Source: a bacterium | GTDB lineage: Bacteria; ARS69 | Direction of reading: 5' to 3' | NCBI GenBank assembly: GCA_025774865.1 | Contig: JALGZO010000705.1 | Coordinates: 1-17,980, forward strand | DNA length: 17,980 bases | Shown: positions 17,336 through 17,980 of the stretch, piece by piece | Layout of the letters: the number at the start of each line of letters is the position of its first letter | Position numbering within the stretch: the stretch's first letter is position 1 | The notes under the pieces: model-generated | Database searches by the model: none | What the model was told of the DNA's origin: nothing | The model's input: only the letters and a program-made list of their open reading frames with translations | Translations under genes and position numbers: made by a program

Positions 17336-17521
17336 TCCACGCAGTGCCTCTCCGCCTGGAGGGTCCAAGGGCGCATCGGAGGGTGTCAAGCTGACATTGG
17401 CTGCGCGAGCGACGAGCCTCTCAAACCGATGACGCTCGATGACTCGGGCGTTCCCAGGGGTGGGCGTCGACCGTCTCTCGTAGGAAGAACTCGGGGGCCT
17501 CTCAGGCGGCGGCCCGCGCGG
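17336..17521. other. Non-coding stretch with no recognised content
   Basis: About 190 bases between the kinase remnant and the YgeW stop codon. A minus-strand reading frame gives a short run (RVIERHRFERLVARAANV) that ends at an internal stop and matches nothing I recognise. SDAPLD further along weakly recalls the kinase SDxxSD segment, so part of this may be more decayed kinase sequence. No promoter, repeat or RNA structure stands out. Confidence 0.35.
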
Positions 17522-17980
17522 TCACCCGACCCAACCGTCCAAGAGCGCGGCGGCAGGCTCGCGGAATCGCGTCAGCAGAATCATGGCCGCGACGATGAAC
17601 GGCTTGTGCCCCGCCTCCCGGTAGGTGTCCAGGCGATACCGTTCGAACACGCTCGCCGCCACCTCGCCCTGCTCGCAGCTGACGCCGGAAATGTCCGCCG
17701 GCAAGCAGTGCATGTAGAGCGCCCGACCGTCCTTCGTCCGCGCCATGCGCTCCTCGGTGCACTCCCAGTCCGCGAACTTCGCGTTGTGTGCGAGCGCTTC
17801 CTTCTCCAGCCGGGCAAGCTCGTCCGTCTTGCCCGCGCCGCGCAGCTCGGTGCGCTTCTTCATCGCCCAGAGCGGCGCCCAGCTCTTGGGATAGACGATG
17901 TCCGCGCCGTCGAACGCCTCGTCCATCGAGTCGGTGATCGCGAACGAGCCGCCACTTGCGGTCGCGTGACGTCGCGCCGC
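17522..17980 (-). CDS. ygeW: YgeW-type knotted carbamoyltransferase-like protein, C-terminal part (runs off right edge)
   Basis: C-terminal 152 residues of an aspartate/ornithine carbamoyltransferase-superfamily protein of the YgeW type; the start lies beyond base 17980. The frame is open to the edge (GGSFAITDSMDEAFDGADI), so the internal Met at 17926 is not the true start. Diagnostic segments are DIVYPKSWAP, FADWECTEERM and MHCLPADISGVSCEQGEV; the HCLP element corresponds to the carbamoyl-phosphate site of the superfamily. YgeW genes occur with ssnA, ygfK, hyuA, ygeX/ygeY and selenium-dependent molybdenum hydroxylase genes in purine/urate catabolism clusters. Its exact reaction is not established. 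Here it is transcribed toward the hydroxylase operon, separated from it by the kinase remnant. Confidence 0.88.
   Translation of the reverse strand, partial: AARRHATASGGSFAITDSMDEAFDGADIVYPKSWAPLWAMKKRTELRGAGKTDELARLEKEALAHNAKFADWECTEERMARTKDGRALYMHCLPADISGVSCEQGEVAASVFERYRLDTYREAGHKPFIVAAMILLTRFREPAAALLDGWVG

Noticed and set aside
17005-17376. Open minus-strand frame of 123 codons as an intact gene
   Set aside because: Only a short stretch (MATILAHVNEA region) is kinase-like. The rest of that frame is out of register with the kinase sequence found in the neighbouring frame, so it belongs to the pseudogene.
17522-17926. YgeW as a complete 134-residue gene starting at 17926
   Set aside because: The frame continues open to the window edge and the upstream residues match the family, so the gene is partial.

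Overview
The window is very GC-rich bacterial DNA with tightly packed genes. It encodes a Gram-negative envelope protein (outer-membrane barrel, thrombospondin type-3 calcium repeats, OmpA-like tail), a DUF1844 protein, a SpoIIE-type phosphatase and the remnant of a Hanks-type Ser/Thr kinase. This mix, with TTG and GTG starts, suggests a metagenome-type lineage near Gemmatimonadota, Eisenbacteria or Acidobacteria. That placement is inference; no rRNA or other phylogenetic marker settles it.

Left part (1-6066, all on the minus strand). In transcription order it holds a divergent Nramp-superfamily transporter, seryl-tRNA synthetase (serS), a DUF1844 protein, the barrel/TSP3/OmpA-like protein, MazG nucleotide pyrophosphohydrolase and the N-terminal part of alanine racemase (alr), which runs off the left edge. 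Spacing from serS to alr is short and the DUF1844 and barrel genes overlap by 4 nt, so this is probably one housekeeping and envelope operon.

Middle part (6126-10105). A plus-strand pair encodes an Fpg/Nei-type DNA glycosylase and enoyl-ACP reductase FabI. It converges, with only 4 nt between the coding regions, on a minus-strand pair encoding a DinB-like protein and a two-GAF SpoIIE-type phosphatase.

Right part (10261-17980). This is the accessory and most interesting region. A tight four-gene plus-strand operon encodes a fused [2Fe-2S]/molybdopterin hydroxylase of xanthine dehydrogenase type, an SsnA-like amidohydrolase without the usual N-terminal domain, and two different fold-type II PLP enzymes. 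Two of its junctions are TTGA stop/start overlaps. Downstream on the minus strand lie a decayed Ser/Thr kinase C-terminus and the C-terminal part of YgeW, the knotted carbamoyltransferase-like protein. SsnA, YgeW and a selenium-dependent-type molybdenum hydroxylase are hallmarks of the ygeW-ssnA-xdh purine/urate catabolism clusters of E. coli and gut anaerobes. Here the usual 2,3-diaminopropionate ammonia-lyase YgeX is not visible and two unrelated-looking PLP lyases occupy the operon. I read this as a variant purine or N-heterocycle catabolic system. The hydroxylase keeps residues matching the purine-binding Glu and Arg of mammalian xanthine oxidase.

No tRNA, rRNA, CRISPR array, insertion sequence or phage gene was seen.
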